Source: Eubacterium maltosivorans
GTDB taxonomy: Bacteria > Bacillota > Clostridia > Eubacteriales > Eubacteriaceae
Length of the DNA stretch: 64,000 nt
Direction of reading: 5' to 3'
NCBI RefSeq assembly: GCF_002441855.2
Contig: NZ_CP029487.1
Location: 1,178,001 to 1,242,000, forward strand
In this document: positions 8,775 through 18,214 of the stretch, piece after piece
Position numbering within the stretch: position 1 is the stretch's first letter
Layout of the letters: each line of letters starts with the position of its first letter
Program-made: the position numbers and the translations under genes
Notes under the pieces: generated by a model
What the model was told of the DNA's origin: nothing
The model's database searches: none
What the model saw: the letters and a program-made list of their open reading frames with translations, nothing else

Positions 8775-10507
8775 TTGTTTACCTCCTGGCTGCTCAGCTG
8801 TGAGAGACAGATTTCACGGTACACGCCACAGTCTTTAAAAAGCGCCTCGTGAGTGCCAAAGCCTGCCATTTTTCCCTGATCCAGCACAATGATCCGGTCT
8901 GCATTTTTTACAGTTGTTACCCTTTGTGACACCATCAGCACAGTCATTTCTCCTGTTTTCTGACGGATGGCTTTTCTGAGCGCCGCATCGGTCGCAAAAT
9001 CAAGGGCGCTGGCGCTGTCGTCCAATATCAAAATCTCGGGATGGCGCACCAATGCCCTGGCGATGGTGAGACGCTGCTTCTGTCCACCGGACAGATTCTT
9101 GCCGCCCTGATATATCTCGGTATCCAGGCCTTTCGGCATCTTTTGGATGATCTCGGCTGCCTGGGCAATCTCCAGAGCCTGCTCAATTTCTTCATCATTC
9201 GCCTGAGGATTCCCCCATTTCATATTTTCACGAACTGTTCCGGTGAAAAGCACTGCTTTTTGAGGCACAATACCAATTTTAGACCGGAGCTGCCCCAAAG
9301 GATATTCTCTCACACCAACCCCTGCCACGTCGACACGCCCCGTAGTTACGTCGTAAAAACGGGGAATCAGATTGACCAGTGTGCTTTTCCCGGCCCCTGT
9401 ACCGCCAATAACACCGATGGTCTCACCCTTTTTAATGGAAAAACTCAGGTTCTTCAGGGCATATTCGTTATTCTGGTTATAAGAGAAGGAGACATCCTGA
9501 AATCGGATTTCATCCCCTGTATTGGCAAATACCGGTCCTGGCAGCGCAGCCCCCGGGATTACCGAAGGCTCCGTGTCAAAAACGGCGTTGATTCTGGCTG
9601 CACTGGCAGCCGCCTTGGTGAAGATCACCACCAGATTGGCCGCGACAATCAATGCTAGTAAAATCTGCGTCATATAATTGACAAAAGCAATGACCTCTCC
9701 CTGGCTCAGATCGCCAGCATTGACGCGGATACCCCCAAACCACAGAATAAAAAGAATGGCGATATTGACAATCGCATAAGTAAGAGGATTGAGCAGAGAG
9801 GAAATACGCCCGGCTTTCAGCGATGCCTTCATCAGATTCTTATTCGCCGCCGCAAAGCGGGCTGTTTCGCTTTTCTGCCTGGAAAAAGCCCGGATCACCC
9901 TCACCCCGTCCAGGTTTTCACGGGTAATGAGCGAAATGCCGTCAAGCCGCGCCTGAATTTTTTTATAGACTGGCACGGCACGGCTCATGACAAAATAAAT
10001 GGTCAAAGCGATGAGCGGCGCCGCCACCAGAAAAACAACGGACAGCTTCAGGTCAATGGTCATCGCCATGATGGTTGCGCCGATAATTAAAAAGGGGACC
10101 CGCAGTAAAAGCCGGATGGTCATGGCCACCGCCACCTGCAGCTGGTCAATATCATTGGTAATCCGGGTGATGAGGGACGGCGTGCCAATTTTGTCCAGCT
10201 CTGCATAGGAAAGCCGGTTAATATGCGCAAAAAAATCACGGCGTATCAGCGTACCTGTCCCCTGAGAGGCCCTGGCGGCAAAATATTGAGCAGTCAGCGC
10301 AAAACATAGGCCCACTGCTCCCAGCGCCGCCATCAGCCCACCCATATGGTAAACATAACGGGTATCTCCGTTTTTTATCCCCACGTCAATAATGCTGGCC
10401 ATAACCAGCGGGACGATTAACTCGAATACTGCTTCGGTCAGCTTAAAAAATGGTCCGAGAATCATTTCTTTTTTAAAATGCTTAAGATAATGCGCGAGTT
10501 CTATCAT
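8771..10507 (-). CDS. ABC exporter half-transporter with degenerate ATPase site, MdlA/LmrC-like
   Basis: Membrane domain followed by an ATPase with Walker A GGTGAGKST and signature LSGGQKQR. After Walker B the catalytic Glu is replaced by Ser (LILDDSAS), and the H-loop His is replaced by Gln (LMVSQRVTT). Such losses mark the non-hydrolysing composite site of heterodimeric exporters (BmrCD, LmrCD, TM287/288). I chose the ATG at 10507 because AGGAGA lies 8 nt upstream; an upstream ATG at 10534 would add nine residues but has no SD. It is the first gene of a two-gene operon diverging from a LysR regulator. Confidence 0.92.
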   Translation of the reverse strand: MIELAHYLKHFKKEMILGPFFKLTEAVFELIVPLVMASIIDVGIKNGDTRYVYHMGGLMAALGAVGLCFALTAQYFAARASQGTGTLIRRDFFAHINRLSYAELDKIGTPSLITRITNDIDQLQVAVAMTIRLLLRVPFLIIGATIMAMTIDLKLSVVFLVAAPLIALTIYFVMSRAVPVYKKIQARLDGISLITRENLDGVRVIRAFSRQKSETARFAAANKNLMKASLKAGRISSLLNPLTYAIVNIAILFILWFGGIRVNAGDLSQGEVIAFVNYMTQILLALIVAANLVVIFTKAAASAARINAVFDTEPSVIPGAALPGPVFANTGDEIRFQDVSFSYNQNNEYALKNLSFSIKKGETIGVIGGTGAGKSTLVNLIPRFYDVTTGRVDVAGVGVREYPLGQLRSKIGIVPQKAVLFTGTVRENMKWGNPQANDEEIEQALEIAQAAEIIQKMPKGLDTEIYQGGKNLSGGQKQRLTIARALVRHPEILILDDSASALDFATDAALRKAIRQKTGEMTVLMVSQRVTTVKNADRIIVLDQGKMAGFGTHEALFKDCGVYREICLSQLSSQEVNK

Positions 10508-10534
10508 TTTTGTTCTCCTGTCTTTACGTCTCAT

Positions 10535-10621
10535 TATGGCTATGATATCATAAAAACAACCATATGAATAATATTTAGTTTATATATCTTCTATATAAAA
10601 TACAGATAGAAAGGCGCCGCG
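10535..10621. promoter_or_regulatory. Divergent intergenic region, exporter operon / lysR
   Basis: 87 bp of very AT-rich DNA between the divergent genes. It contains several TATA-like blocks (for example TATATA around 10580 and TATATAAAAT around 10594). This is the usual place for a LysR regulator to bind and control both itself and its divergent target. No single operator could be singled out. Confidence 0.4.
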
Positions 10622-11482
10622 ATGGACCTAAAACAGCTGCTTTATTTTAAAACCGTAGTAGAAGAGGGAACAATCTCTGCCGCGGCCAAAAAACTTAATC
10701 TTTCCCAACCCCCACTCAGCCAGCAGATCAAACAGCTGGAAACTGAAATTGGCGTAAAGCTGATGGAACGGGGCGCCCGAAAAATCACGCTGAACGCAGC
10801 AGGCAAAGCGTTATATGAAAAGGCCTGTGCCCTGCTCACTCTGGCAGACCAGACAGTACGGGAGCTTCGCGATATCCACGATGGGCTGGAGGGCACGCTC
10901 ACCCTTGGCACCATCTCTTCATCCGGCGCCATCATTCTGTCAGAGGCTCTTCCTGCCTTTCATTCCCTGCATCCGCATATCCGCTTCGAGCTTCACGAGG
11001 GCACTACCTTCCAGGTTATCGACCTTTTAAACGCTGGCATCATCGAGCTCGGCGTTGTGCGCACCCCCTTTCGCCCAGATGGCTTTGAAACCCACTTCTT
11101 AACGTCCGAGCCCATGGCCGCAGTCGGAAACCCATCCTTTTTTGAGGGGAATCCTTCCGACACTGTCACTCTTCAGGCGCTGGCTGCGAAGCCGCTTATC
11201 TATTACCGCCGCTTTGAATCCCTGATCGAGGGAACCTTTGACGCTGCTGGCCTGTCGCCTAAAGCCATCTGTAAAAATGACGATGCCCGGACCTCACTCA
11301 TGTGGGCAGGCGCCGGCATCGGTATTGCCATTATTCCCAGCTCTGCCAGCCAGATCATTGCTTCGGCCAATACCGTCTGCAAAAGTATTGATGCAAAAGC
11401 CTTAAATACCCAGATCGCCTTTATCTGGAAAAGAGGCCACACCCTGAGCCGCATCGCCCGGGATTTTTTAGCATTTTTTTAA
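10622..11482 (+). CDS. LysR-family transcriptional regulator
   Basis: 286 residues. The N-terminal winged helix (MDLKQLLYFKTVVEEGTIS, then AAKKLNLSQPPLSQQIKQLE) is typical of LysR proteins. A periplasmic-binding-like effector domain follows (about 90-286; LTLGTISSSGA). SD AGAAAGG is well placed. It is transcribed away from the heterodimeric ABC exporter operon, so it likely controls that exporter. Its 3' end is 27 bp from the promoter of the cobalamin riboswitch transcript on the same strand, but the riboswitch has its own promoter. The effector is unknown. Confidence 0.92.
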   Translation: MDLKQLLYFKTVVEEGTISAAAKKLNLSQPPLSQQIKQLETEIGVKLMERGARKITLNAAGKALYEKACALLTLADQTVRELRDIHDGLEGTLTLGTISSSGAIILSEALPAFHSLHPHIRFELHEGTTFQVIDLLNAGIIELGVVRTPFRPDGFETHFLTSEPMAAVGNPSFFEGNPSDTVTLQALAAKPLIYYRRFESLIEGTFDAAGLSPKAICKNDDARTSLMWAGAGIGIAIIPSSASQIIASANTVCKSIDAKALNTQIAFIWKRGHTLSRIARDFLAFF

Positions 11483-11509
11483 TGTTGTAGGATTCTTTCG
11501 TTTTCACCC

Positions 11510-11538
11510 TTGACAAGCCACAATATCTGGTGTATTAT
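11510..11538 (+). promoter_or_regulatory. Sigma-A promoter of the cobalamin riboswitch transcript
   Basis: TTGACA at 11510-11515, a spacer of exactly 17 nt, then TATTAT at 11533-11538. Transcription should start near 11545, just before the riboswitch P1 arm. Confidence 0.8.
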
Positions 11539-11555
11539 AGGTTTAGTTAAATATT

Positions 11556-11700
11556 GAATGATCCTATGTTCAAGGGAAAAAGGTGAAAATCCTTTGCTGT
11601 AATCGCAGCTGTAAGGTAAAATGCCCGTTTCAATCCACTGTCCTGACGGATGGGAAGGGAAACGGAATGATATTACCGAGCCAGAAGACCTATATAGGAG
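11556..11700 (+). promoter_or_regulatory. Cobalamin riboswitch with no gene behind it
   Basis: The conserved elements come in the right order: GGGAA (11574), GGTGAAAATCC (11582-11592), GCTGTAATCGCAGCTGTAA, a CCACTG segment, GGGAAGG and the closing GAGCCAGAAGACC (11679-11691). P1 can form between CCTAT (11563-11567) and ATAGG (11694-11698). Cobalamin riboswitches normally repress B12 synthesis or transport genes, or methionine or corrinoid-enzyme genes. Here the next plus-strand feature is a strong terminator at 11766, and no credible plus-strand ORF follows before the converging genes. Either the gene was lost or the product is a B12-responsive RNA. Confidence 0.85.
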
Positions 11701-11765
11701 TTTATTCTTAATTGCCTCCGATTTAGAGGGTTTAAGAGCTATCATGTACCGTGTTAGTATTTTTT

Positions 11766-11800
11766 ATCCTTCTTCGCACTTGGAGAAGGATTTTTTATTT
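11766..11800 (+). terminator. Strong terminator downstream of the cobalamin riboswitch
   Basis: Stem ATCCTTCTTC paired with GGAGAAGGAT, including one T-G wobble, with loop GCACTT. TTTTTTATTT follows. This is the likely expression platform or end point of the B12-riboswitch RNA, giving a transcript of about 250 nt. Confidence 0.85.
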
Positions 11801-12108
11801 CTCCTCCTTCCCGTACATGGTTGGACTTCAATGAACACAGAACCTACATCTCCAACAATTTAATCATCGCTCAATATTTGACATTTGTTTGGGATTAAAA
11901 TCTGCCATTTTAAAACGCCAAAAAGGGGTGGTGTGTAACACCCCTTTCCCCAAACAATTTAAACGGTTCCCAATATTTATTAAAATACAATGTATTATTT
12001 ATTAATACTGTCCTCCCTTTTTCTAGCTTTAACGCCTGAAAAGATTAATCAATTTCTCAAAAACAAAAATCCCGCTGAGTTTATCAGCGGGATTTTTGCG
12101 TTTATTCT
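11801..12108. other. Gene-free stretch with two further bidirectional terminators
   Basis: No supportable ORF on either strand. It holds a hairpin GGGGTG ... CACCCC at about 11925-11946 with T-runs on the minus side, and a perfect AAAAATCCCGCTGA-loop-TCAGCGGGATTTTT hairpin at 12066-12098. The latter ends the cohesin-like gene on the minus strand and can also stop plus-strand transcripts. Confidence 0.7.
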
Positions 12109-12855
12109 TTATAAAAATCTTTTGCGCTTTAACGCCACCAGGCCAGCCAGCATGACAATGAGCATACCACCTGTCACAAACGCGGCGGCGCCAGGGTCAG
12201 TGATGACGCCGGTAGACGGGTTTGCCAGCCCGTAAGGTCTTGAAGGAGACACCCCGTCCGGATTGGCCGGATCCTCTTTGCCCTGGCCTTCTTCTGGAAT
12301 CTCTGGCCTAACCTCTGGGTTTTGATTGGGAACTTCGGTATCTTGCTGAACAATCACCAGATTATCATCAGAATTTTTGTCTGCTGCTACTACTGCGGCC
12401 GTATCCTTTTGATAATCAGATACATCCACCATTTCAAGGCCACTGGCCTCGATCCTGTATTTTTCGCCGCTTTTCCCTTTTACCGTCAGGGCGCCGATAT
12501 CAATACTGCCGGCTGGCAGCTGTCCCTTTCTGGTGACCACCAGCCTGGCTTCTTTTCCATCATTTCCGATCAGCATTTTTACGCGGGTGTCTTCTGTGTT
12601 GAGGGCGCTTCCCGGTTCGATGGTTCCGTCAAAAAATGCTTCTCCGCCGGTTAATTTCAGCTCCAGGGAAAAGCCTTTAATGGCTTTATCCCCAAGATGC
12701 GTCAGTGAAAGCTGCACCTGGTTGGCACTTTCTCCCTTTGTCACCAACAGTTCTGGGCTGTTATCTGCTGCCATGACCGGCATTGAAAAAAGGATCACCA
12801 TAATGGCTGCAAGGCAGCTCAATCCTAATTTTCTCATTTTTTTATTTTGCTTCAT
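12109..12855 (-). CDS. Wall-anchored surface protein with cohesin-like domain
   Basis: 248 residues. A Sec signal peptide (about 1-29, ending PVMAA) is followed by one domain (about 32-150) with the look of a cohesin or related immunoglobulin-like fold (IKGFSLELKLTGG; SIDIGALTVKG). A Pro/Glu-rich linker follows, then the sorting-type tail NPSTG, a hydrophobic segment and KRKRF. NPSTG fits the (S/N/P)PxTG motifs of clostridial sortases. The gene starts 10 bp after the stop of the giant M60 peptidase, whose dockerin-like repeats it could bind; it may thus anchor that secreted enzyme to the wall. The cohesin call is by pattern only. SD TAGGAGA is present. Confidence 0.75.
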   Translation of the reverse strand: MKQNKKMRKLGLSCLAAIMVILFSMPVMAADNSPELLVTKGESANQVQLSLTHLGDKAIKGFSLELKLTGGEAFFDGTIEPGSALNTEDTRVKMLIGNDGKEARLVVTRKGQLPAGSIDIGALTVKGKSGEKYRIEASGLEMVDVSDYQKDTAAVVAADKNSDDNLVIVQQDTEVPNQNPEVRPEIPEEGQGKEDPANPDGVSPSRPYGLANPSTGVITDPGAAAFVTGGMLIVMLAGLVALKRKRFL

Positions 12856-12865
12856 TCCTGGTCTC

Positions 12866-15800
12866 CTATTCCTCTGGTATTTGTCCGCCGGTCAGCCTGA
12901 TGTTCGGCAGGCTCTCAGGTAATGCCACATCAAGGGTATCGCTGGTCAGGCGTTGGCCTTCGTTGGTTTCCATATTGTTGACACGGTACAGCTCAGCCTT
13001 GACGGTTTTAGGGAGCATTTTCATATCCAGCTGGTCCTTGTCAATCCAGTAAATCCAAGTTCCCTGGCTGATTTCGCCGATATTGCCGTTTTCAGGTATA
13101 TTTGCCATAAAGATACTCGCAGCCTCATTATTTTTGCCGACAACATTGTTGCCGTCCTGGTCTTTCAGCAGCACAGCGTTAAAGCCCGGATGGCCTCGGT
13201 AGCTGCCTGTAAAGATGAGCGATCCTGCTTTGATGGCGGGCTGGGCTGGATCGTAGACGAAATCTTCTTCCAATAGACCTACACCACTCTGTTCAAGCTC
13301 TACGTTATCTCCTGGAGGTCCGATAATGTCAAATTCGGATGCGCTTATCCCAGATGCGCCGTTCGCTGTGATACGCACATATTCTGCACGATATGTGATC
13401 AGCTGGTTCGCGCCTTCCTGATCTTTTTCATTAAAGTAAACCGTCGCTTCTGGGTTTTCAGCGGTTAACGTGAAGCTCCCCTTTGCGGCATCCTGCCAGT
13501 TTGAGCCATCCTCGCTTACCTGAATGGTGTAGTTTTTGATGGTATTTTCCGCGAGGGCCCCATCTTTGACGGCTGCAGTGTATTTAAAACCGACAACGGG
13601 CATATTTTCATGCAGATTGATGGTAATCTGCGCATTACCAGGGCCTTTTACTCCTTCATAGAGGTTGCTGTAATCATCATCATAAAGCCTGGTCAGAGCT
13701 GGATGGTTTAAGCCTGAGCCTGTACAATCCTCAATATAAGTATCTCCTTCCGAGGTCATATCTGTATCCATGGTCCATTTTGTTTTGGCAATGCTGCCAT
13801 CGTGCTGAATTTTGATGGGTTCCAGCGCCAGAGCCTCAGTTTTGTTCAGATAATTGTCATAAGCGACTACCTCGTATTTCAACACACGGTTGTTCATGGA
13901 GGAAATTACGTCTGTATAGGTATTGTCTGTTGTAAAGCCAACTACCTCGCCGTTTCGAATAATTTCATAACCTAAAATGGTTTCGGGGTTTTTGTTTACA
14001 CCTAAATTGAAGGTAATCCGCTTTGAGTCCTTTCCATTTTCCACGGTATGGCCCAGTGTGGCTTCGACTTTGGTGTTCTTGTCCATCGCCGTCGCTTTTT
14101 CGATCCGTTTATGTCTTGCGTCATCATTCAGGTAGTAGATCGCACGCTCCTCTTTGGGGTACTTGCTCACATACTCGATGGTTTCATCGTTCGCTGTCAG
14201 TCCCCATCTTTCAAAGTATGCTGTTAAATCCTTCTGGGCTGCATCGCTCGCCATACGAATCAACAGGTTATCTTTGTCTGTCTTCACCGTGTTTCTTCGG
14301 TAGTTTTGATACATACGCCCATAAAAGCTGTCGGAATCCTCGAGATTGTTATAGGTGTCGTCATAAGCTAAGTGCAGCTGCCAGAACATACCAAGCTGTG
14401 TAAAAACATTGCTCGCGTAGCCCTTTGTACCGGATGTCACCTTTTGGTAGATTGCAGGATAATCCGCACGTGCTTCTGTTTTTTCATCAAAGGTTTTAAC
14501 CATCTGTGACAGAATATTATTGGAGGTCTCGCCGTATACCATATCTCCTTCGTCGGTCACATGTCCAATTTCATGGGCAATTCCCCAGCCATAGAGATTT
14601 CCACCACCCATGGTTCCATCTGCCTGTTTTGTATGCGGGCGTCCGTGTGTCAGGCCGCCGACCGAGCCATATTCAATGCCGATATGCTGTCCGGTCGCAT
14701 ACATAAACGCGCCGGTAAACATACGGGTATATCGAATATTAATTCTGGAACCAGGCCATTGATCTTTTGCGTCTTGCGCATCCCGAGACAGCCCTTTTGA
14801 GCGGTAGGTGATATCCATCAGCTGTTCCATGGCCAGGCTGTTCTGATAAAGCTGCTCAACTTGTTCGCTTTCGGAACCGGAGAGGGCCTCCAGTACAGCT
14901 GTCGCCGGTACAGATAACAGCATCTGATTTGTCATAATATCTGTACTGTTATAGATACTGGACTTTTTATCCCATTGGTATTTCGAGTCTTCACCCGCAT
15001 ACAGATCCGGTACAGTAGCGACAAAATCCTTTAGCTCTTTAACATAGGACTGAATTGCCGCTTTCGCATTATTTTCATCCGTAATACCGGTCAGATTTAG
15101 GCTGGGGATCCTTGTAGCACCTGCTACTCTCACCTTGATGTCCTTGCCAGACGGGCTGGCGTTGGGATAACGGATATATAGGGCGCCGCCACGTTCGCTG
15201 TCTTCCCCTCCAATCTGGTCAAGGGTAATTTCATTTTTACCCTTCTTCAGGTTAACGGTTTTGCTCCACCCTGTCTTAACATCAGGATGATACTGGGTAT
15301 AAACAAGCTGTGGCAGGACATTTCCCTCTGTTCCCACATAGACATTAATAGTATCACCCGCTCTGGCTGCAAGGCCAAGAGGCTGAAAATCATTCAAAGC
15401 CATTGCAAAGCCTAAGTTTCCATTTTTAGCGTTTGACACATTCTGGTCCACAAGCATGGTATCGTCGATGTTTGTTTCGCTCAAAATAGCCTTTGCCAAT
15501 GTCAGCTCAGAAAGAATGGAATCCTTATCCGGATGAAATTCACCGCTGACAGGGTCCGGCGTATTGGCCCGCTCAATAAGCTTATCAACATATTCCATCG
15601 TTATGCTGTCTTTCAGCTCCACATGTAAATCATCCACAAACAGGGCATTTGTCTCATCTGCCAAACTATCATATTCATAAAATTTTATTTCTGAAATCCG
15701 GCAGCGTGCATTTGGCGCGCCAGCCCAATAAAGCGCCGGGTTAATCTGAATTTTGACAGGCTTAATTTTTTCGTTTAGGCGGATACGGTAATATTCTTTG

Positions 15801-18103
15801 CCGTTCGTGCTTTTTTTAGACTGAACCGCAAAATTATTGCCGATATTCAGGTCGTGAGCCTGTCCTTTTTCATCCCACCATCGGATTTTCATATAAGCAT
15901 TGTAAGTGCTCGGCTCGCCTTCGCCACGCACCAGCACAATATCATTCATCTCATAAGACTGGTCAAATTCAACGACCGGTGCCTGCAGGGCGCCGGCCCA
16001 GCCGCCAGCGTTCCAGCCGCCATAGTTCCAGTATGAGGTGTAATCATTATCTACAATATCAAACTTATCAAAAGCTTTCTCGTAATCACTCTCCTTTAAA
16101 TAAGGATATGTGACATCTTTGATGTGAGCAGTCGGCTGGTTCACCTCTCCGGCCCGGTTAATCAGCTTATAGTTCGAAGTGACCGGCGGATCAATGGACT
16201 CGGTCGCGCAGGTGTATACCGGCGATTTTGCGCCTTCTCCAATAGCGTTATAGCCTGTCAGATAGACCTCGTATTCAGCTTGGTCCTTAAGGTTTTCAAT
16301 TACATAGCTGGTGCCGCTCAAATCCCCGGCCTTTATATAGTCGCCCATCCCTTTTTCACGGTAATAGACATTATATCCGGTAGAATTTTTCTGTTTTTCC
16401 CAATTGACAGTGATCTGGCGGTATCCGCCTTTTAAGGTTATACCCTCTGGCCTTTCAGGCACTGAGGTTGGCATTGGCGTTCCGATAACCAGAGCACTGA
16501 AACCACTTTCCCAATTTCCGCTTTCGGAACGGTTAACCGACTGTACTGAAATTTTATATGCCACAAAATTGATTAAATCGTTAATTGTCAGAGAAGTTCC
16601 ATCCACTGCAGTCAGCGTAGTCTCATTTTTACCGGTTTTAGGGTTTGTAAAACTCATCTTTACTTCATAGCCGGTTACATTGGGCTGTGCCTCCCAGCTG
16701 ACCGTCAGACTTTCGTTGCCAGAAACCACTTTGACATTTGCAGGTATGCTCGTAACCTGCTCAACGATTTTATCCTTGGTATTATTTAAAAATTCAACTT
16801 TTGAGATTTCCGCAAGATTGCTGCTCGCCTTATTGGTCTCTGTCACAAAGATGGTAACCTTTTTGATGGCTACCTGTTTATCCAAATTAATGACAATGGT
16901 CGACGGGGAAGCTTCATCGGTTAAAAAGAGATAATCCACTTTGTCCTGGAGGTCAAAACTATGGGTTTCTTTTTCCCCGAATTCATCGACCACCTCAACA
17001 CGTCCCCTTCTGGGCGCATTTTCAAGGCCTAGTTCATTGGGGGCAATCCGCAGTTCTGTTGCCTTGACGGGTTCCTGCATGACAAGCGGAATCTCCAGCG
17101 GCGCTTCCTCAGAAATCACACCTTCATCCTCTTTGGCGAACTGGACTGATGCTGCCTGGTCAGAAGCCGTGCTGAAAAGCTGAGCAATATCACCGCTTTT
17201 AACCACGACAGGATTGGATACATTTTTTTCAATGACCACATTTCCCGGATCCACAATCGGGGACGTATCACTGATCTGTACCTTTTCGGCATCATAGGCC
17301 TCGCCCATATTTTCCTGCAGATAGACCAGATCGACAATATCGACAAGTCCATCTCCATTAAGATCATAATCGGTTTCGGAGGAGCCCAGCTTTTTCATGA
17401 CAGCGTCGTAGTCGGCATCGTCAATAATACCGTTACTATCTACGTCTCCAGCTAAAACTGCACCGTCCATAAACTCGACACGTTTCGAGCTTCCCTCAAG
17501 GCGTACCCGTGCCTGCACAGGGATTATCCCCATATCCGAAACAGTTATTGTATAGTCGCCGACTGGCAGATTATACAAATTGACATTGGCAAAATAAATT
17601 TTTGCATCTGGGTTTTGTGCATCGTAAAAAACATTGCTGCTCTCCCCGTTATCGGAAGCTTTATCAAAAAGCAAGGTTTTGTACTGAATGCTCCTGCCGC
17701 CAAAATCAGTTAAGATTTTTTCATTTACGATATCTTTTAATAGGATTTCCTTTACGGTGCCGTCATCGGAAGCCAGTGTCAGGACAGCGGTTTCAAGCAG
17801 CTTTGTCTTGGGCTGGGCAAAATGGATTTCCACCTCCATATTCCCGACAAGTTCAGCGGATCCGCCAGTGCGGATCATGCTGTCTTTTTCATCTTCCGCC
17901 TGCGGCTCTGAAGCTTCATCTGCCAAAGAGGAGATGCCCTCCAAGGCTTCCTCTGGCCCGGCCTCTTCCTGATTTTCCGTCACAATATCCGTTTCCGCAG
18001 TTTCGGAGGAGGTCTCCTGTACAGTTTCCTCTGCCAAAATGGATATCGGAAAGCTCGCAAACAGCATCACAACGGACATAAAACAAGCCAACCATTTTTT
18101 CAT
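12866..18103 (-). CDS. Secreted M60-like (enhancin-type) metallopeptidase with dockerin-like, FN3 and discoidin-like domains
   Basis: 1745 residues with signal peptide MKKWLACFMSVVMLFASF. Residues about 218-268 hold two calcium-binding repeats (DVDSNGIIDDAD and DLNGDGLVDIVD) spaced as in type I dockerins. Two fibronectin-III modules lie at about 455-640, and a discoidin/CBM32-like region follows. The gluzincin motif HEIGH is at residues 1177-1181, with a third-ligand candidate Glu1192; this is the M60-like signature of proteases acting on mucin-type glycoproteins. A further discoidin-like module lies near the C-terminus. It has no wall anchor of its own. It is first in an operon with the cohesin-like anchor gene and sits behind a c-di-GMP-I riboswitch. 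A host or particle surface glycoprotein is a plausible target. Confidence 0.88.
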   Translation of the reverse strand: MKKWLACFMSVVMLFASFPISILAEETVQETSSETAETDIVTENQEEAGPEEALEGISSLADEASEPQAEDEKDSMIRTGGSAELVGNMEVEIHFAQPKTKLLETAVLTLASDDGTVKEILLKDIVNEKILTDFGGRSIQYKTLLFDKASDNGESSNVFYDAQNPDAKIYFANVNLYNLPVGDYTITVSDMGIIPVQARVRLEGSSKRVEFMDGAVLAGDVDSNGIIDDADYDAVMKKLGSSETDYDLNGDGLVDIVDLVYLQENMGEAYDAEKVQISDTSPIVDPGNVVIEKNVSNPVVVKSGDIAQLFSTASDQAASVQFAKEDEGVISEEAPLEIPLVMQEPVKATELRIAPNELGLENAPRRGRVEVVDEFGEKETHSFDLQDKVDYLFLTDEASPSTIVINLDKQVAIKKVTIFVTETNKASSNLAEISKVEFLNNTKDKIVEQVTSIPANVKVVSGNESLTVSWEAQPNVTGYEVKMSFTNPKTGKNETTLTAVDGTSLTINDLINFVAYKISVQSVNRSESGNWESGFSALVIGTPMPTSVPERPEGITLKGGYRQITVNWEKQKNSTGYNVYYREKGMGDYIKAGDLSGTSYVIENLKDQAEYEVYLTGYNAIGEGAKSPVYTCATESIDPPVTSNYKLINRAGEVNQPTAHIKDVTYPYLKESDYEKAFDKFDIVDNDYTSYWNYGGWNAGGWAGALQAPVVEFDQSYEMNDIVLVRGEGEPSTYNAYMKIRWWDEKGQAHDLNIGNNFAVQSKKSTNGKEYYRIRLNEKIKPVKIQINPALYWAGAPNARCRISEIKFYEYDSLADETNALFVDDLHVELKDSITMEYVDKLIERANTPDPVSGEFHPDKDSILSELTLAKAILSETNIDDTMLVDQNVSNAKNGNLGFAMALNDFQPLGLAARAGDTINVYVGTEGNVLPQLVYTQYHPDVKTGWSKTVNLKKGKNEITLDQIGGEDSERGGALYIRYPNASPSGKDIKVRVAGATRIPSLNLTGITDENNAKAAIQSYVKELKDFVATVPDLYAGEDSKYQWDKKSSIYNSTDIMTNQMLLSVPATAVLEALSGSESEQVEQLYQNSLAMEQLMDITYRSKGLSRDAQDAKDQWPGSRINIRYTRMFTGAFMYATGQHIGIEYGSVGGLTHGRPHTKQADGTMGGGNLYGWGIAHEIGHVTDEGDMVYGETSNNILSQMVKTFDEKTEARADYPAIYQKVTSGTKGYASNVFTQLGMFWQLHLAYDDTYNNLEDSDSFYGRMYQNYRRNTVKTDKDNLLIRMASDAAQKDLTAYFERWGLTANDETIEYVSKYPKEERAIYYLNDDARHKRIEKATAMDKNTKVEATLGHTVENGKDSKRITFNLGVNKNPETILGYEIIRNGEVVGFTTDNTYTDVISSMNNRVLKYEVVAYDNYLNKTEALALEPIKIQHDGSIAKTKWTMDTDMTSEGDTYIEDCTGSGLNHPALTRLYDDDYSNLYEGVKGPGNAQITINLHENMPVVGFKYTAAVKDGALAENTIKNYTIQVSEDGSNWQDAAKGSFTLTAENPEATVYFNEKDQEGANQLITYRAEYVRITANGASGISASEFDIIGPPGDNVELEQSGVGLLEEDFVYDPAQPAIKAGSLIFTGSYRGHPGFNAVLLKDQDGNNVVGKNNEAASIFMANIPENGNIGEISQGTWIYWIDKDQLDMKMLPKTVKAELYRVNNMETNEGQRLTSDTLDVALPESLPNIRLTGGQIPEE

Positions 18104-18168
18104 GTTCTTTTCCCTTTCCTTATTCTGATGAATGATCTTTAATTAATCCTGTTTCTAAAAATAAAAAA

Positions 18169-18190
18169 CGGCTGCAAAAGGGCGCAGCCG
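18169..18190 (-). terminator. Riboswitch-controlled terminator before the M60 peptidase gene
   Basis: Perfect stem CGGCTGC / GCAGCCG followed on the minus strand by TTTTTTATTTTT. It lies just 3' of the c-di-GMP aptamer and 66 bp before the start codon, so it is the likely expression platform. Confidence 0.85.
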
Positions 18191-18214
18191 TGGGGTATCC
18201 ACCTACTAATCATG

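Noticed and set aside
11621-11863. 80-codon frame downstream of the B12 riboswitch
   Set aside because: It starts within the aptamer, runs through the terminator, has no SD and no recognisable protein features.
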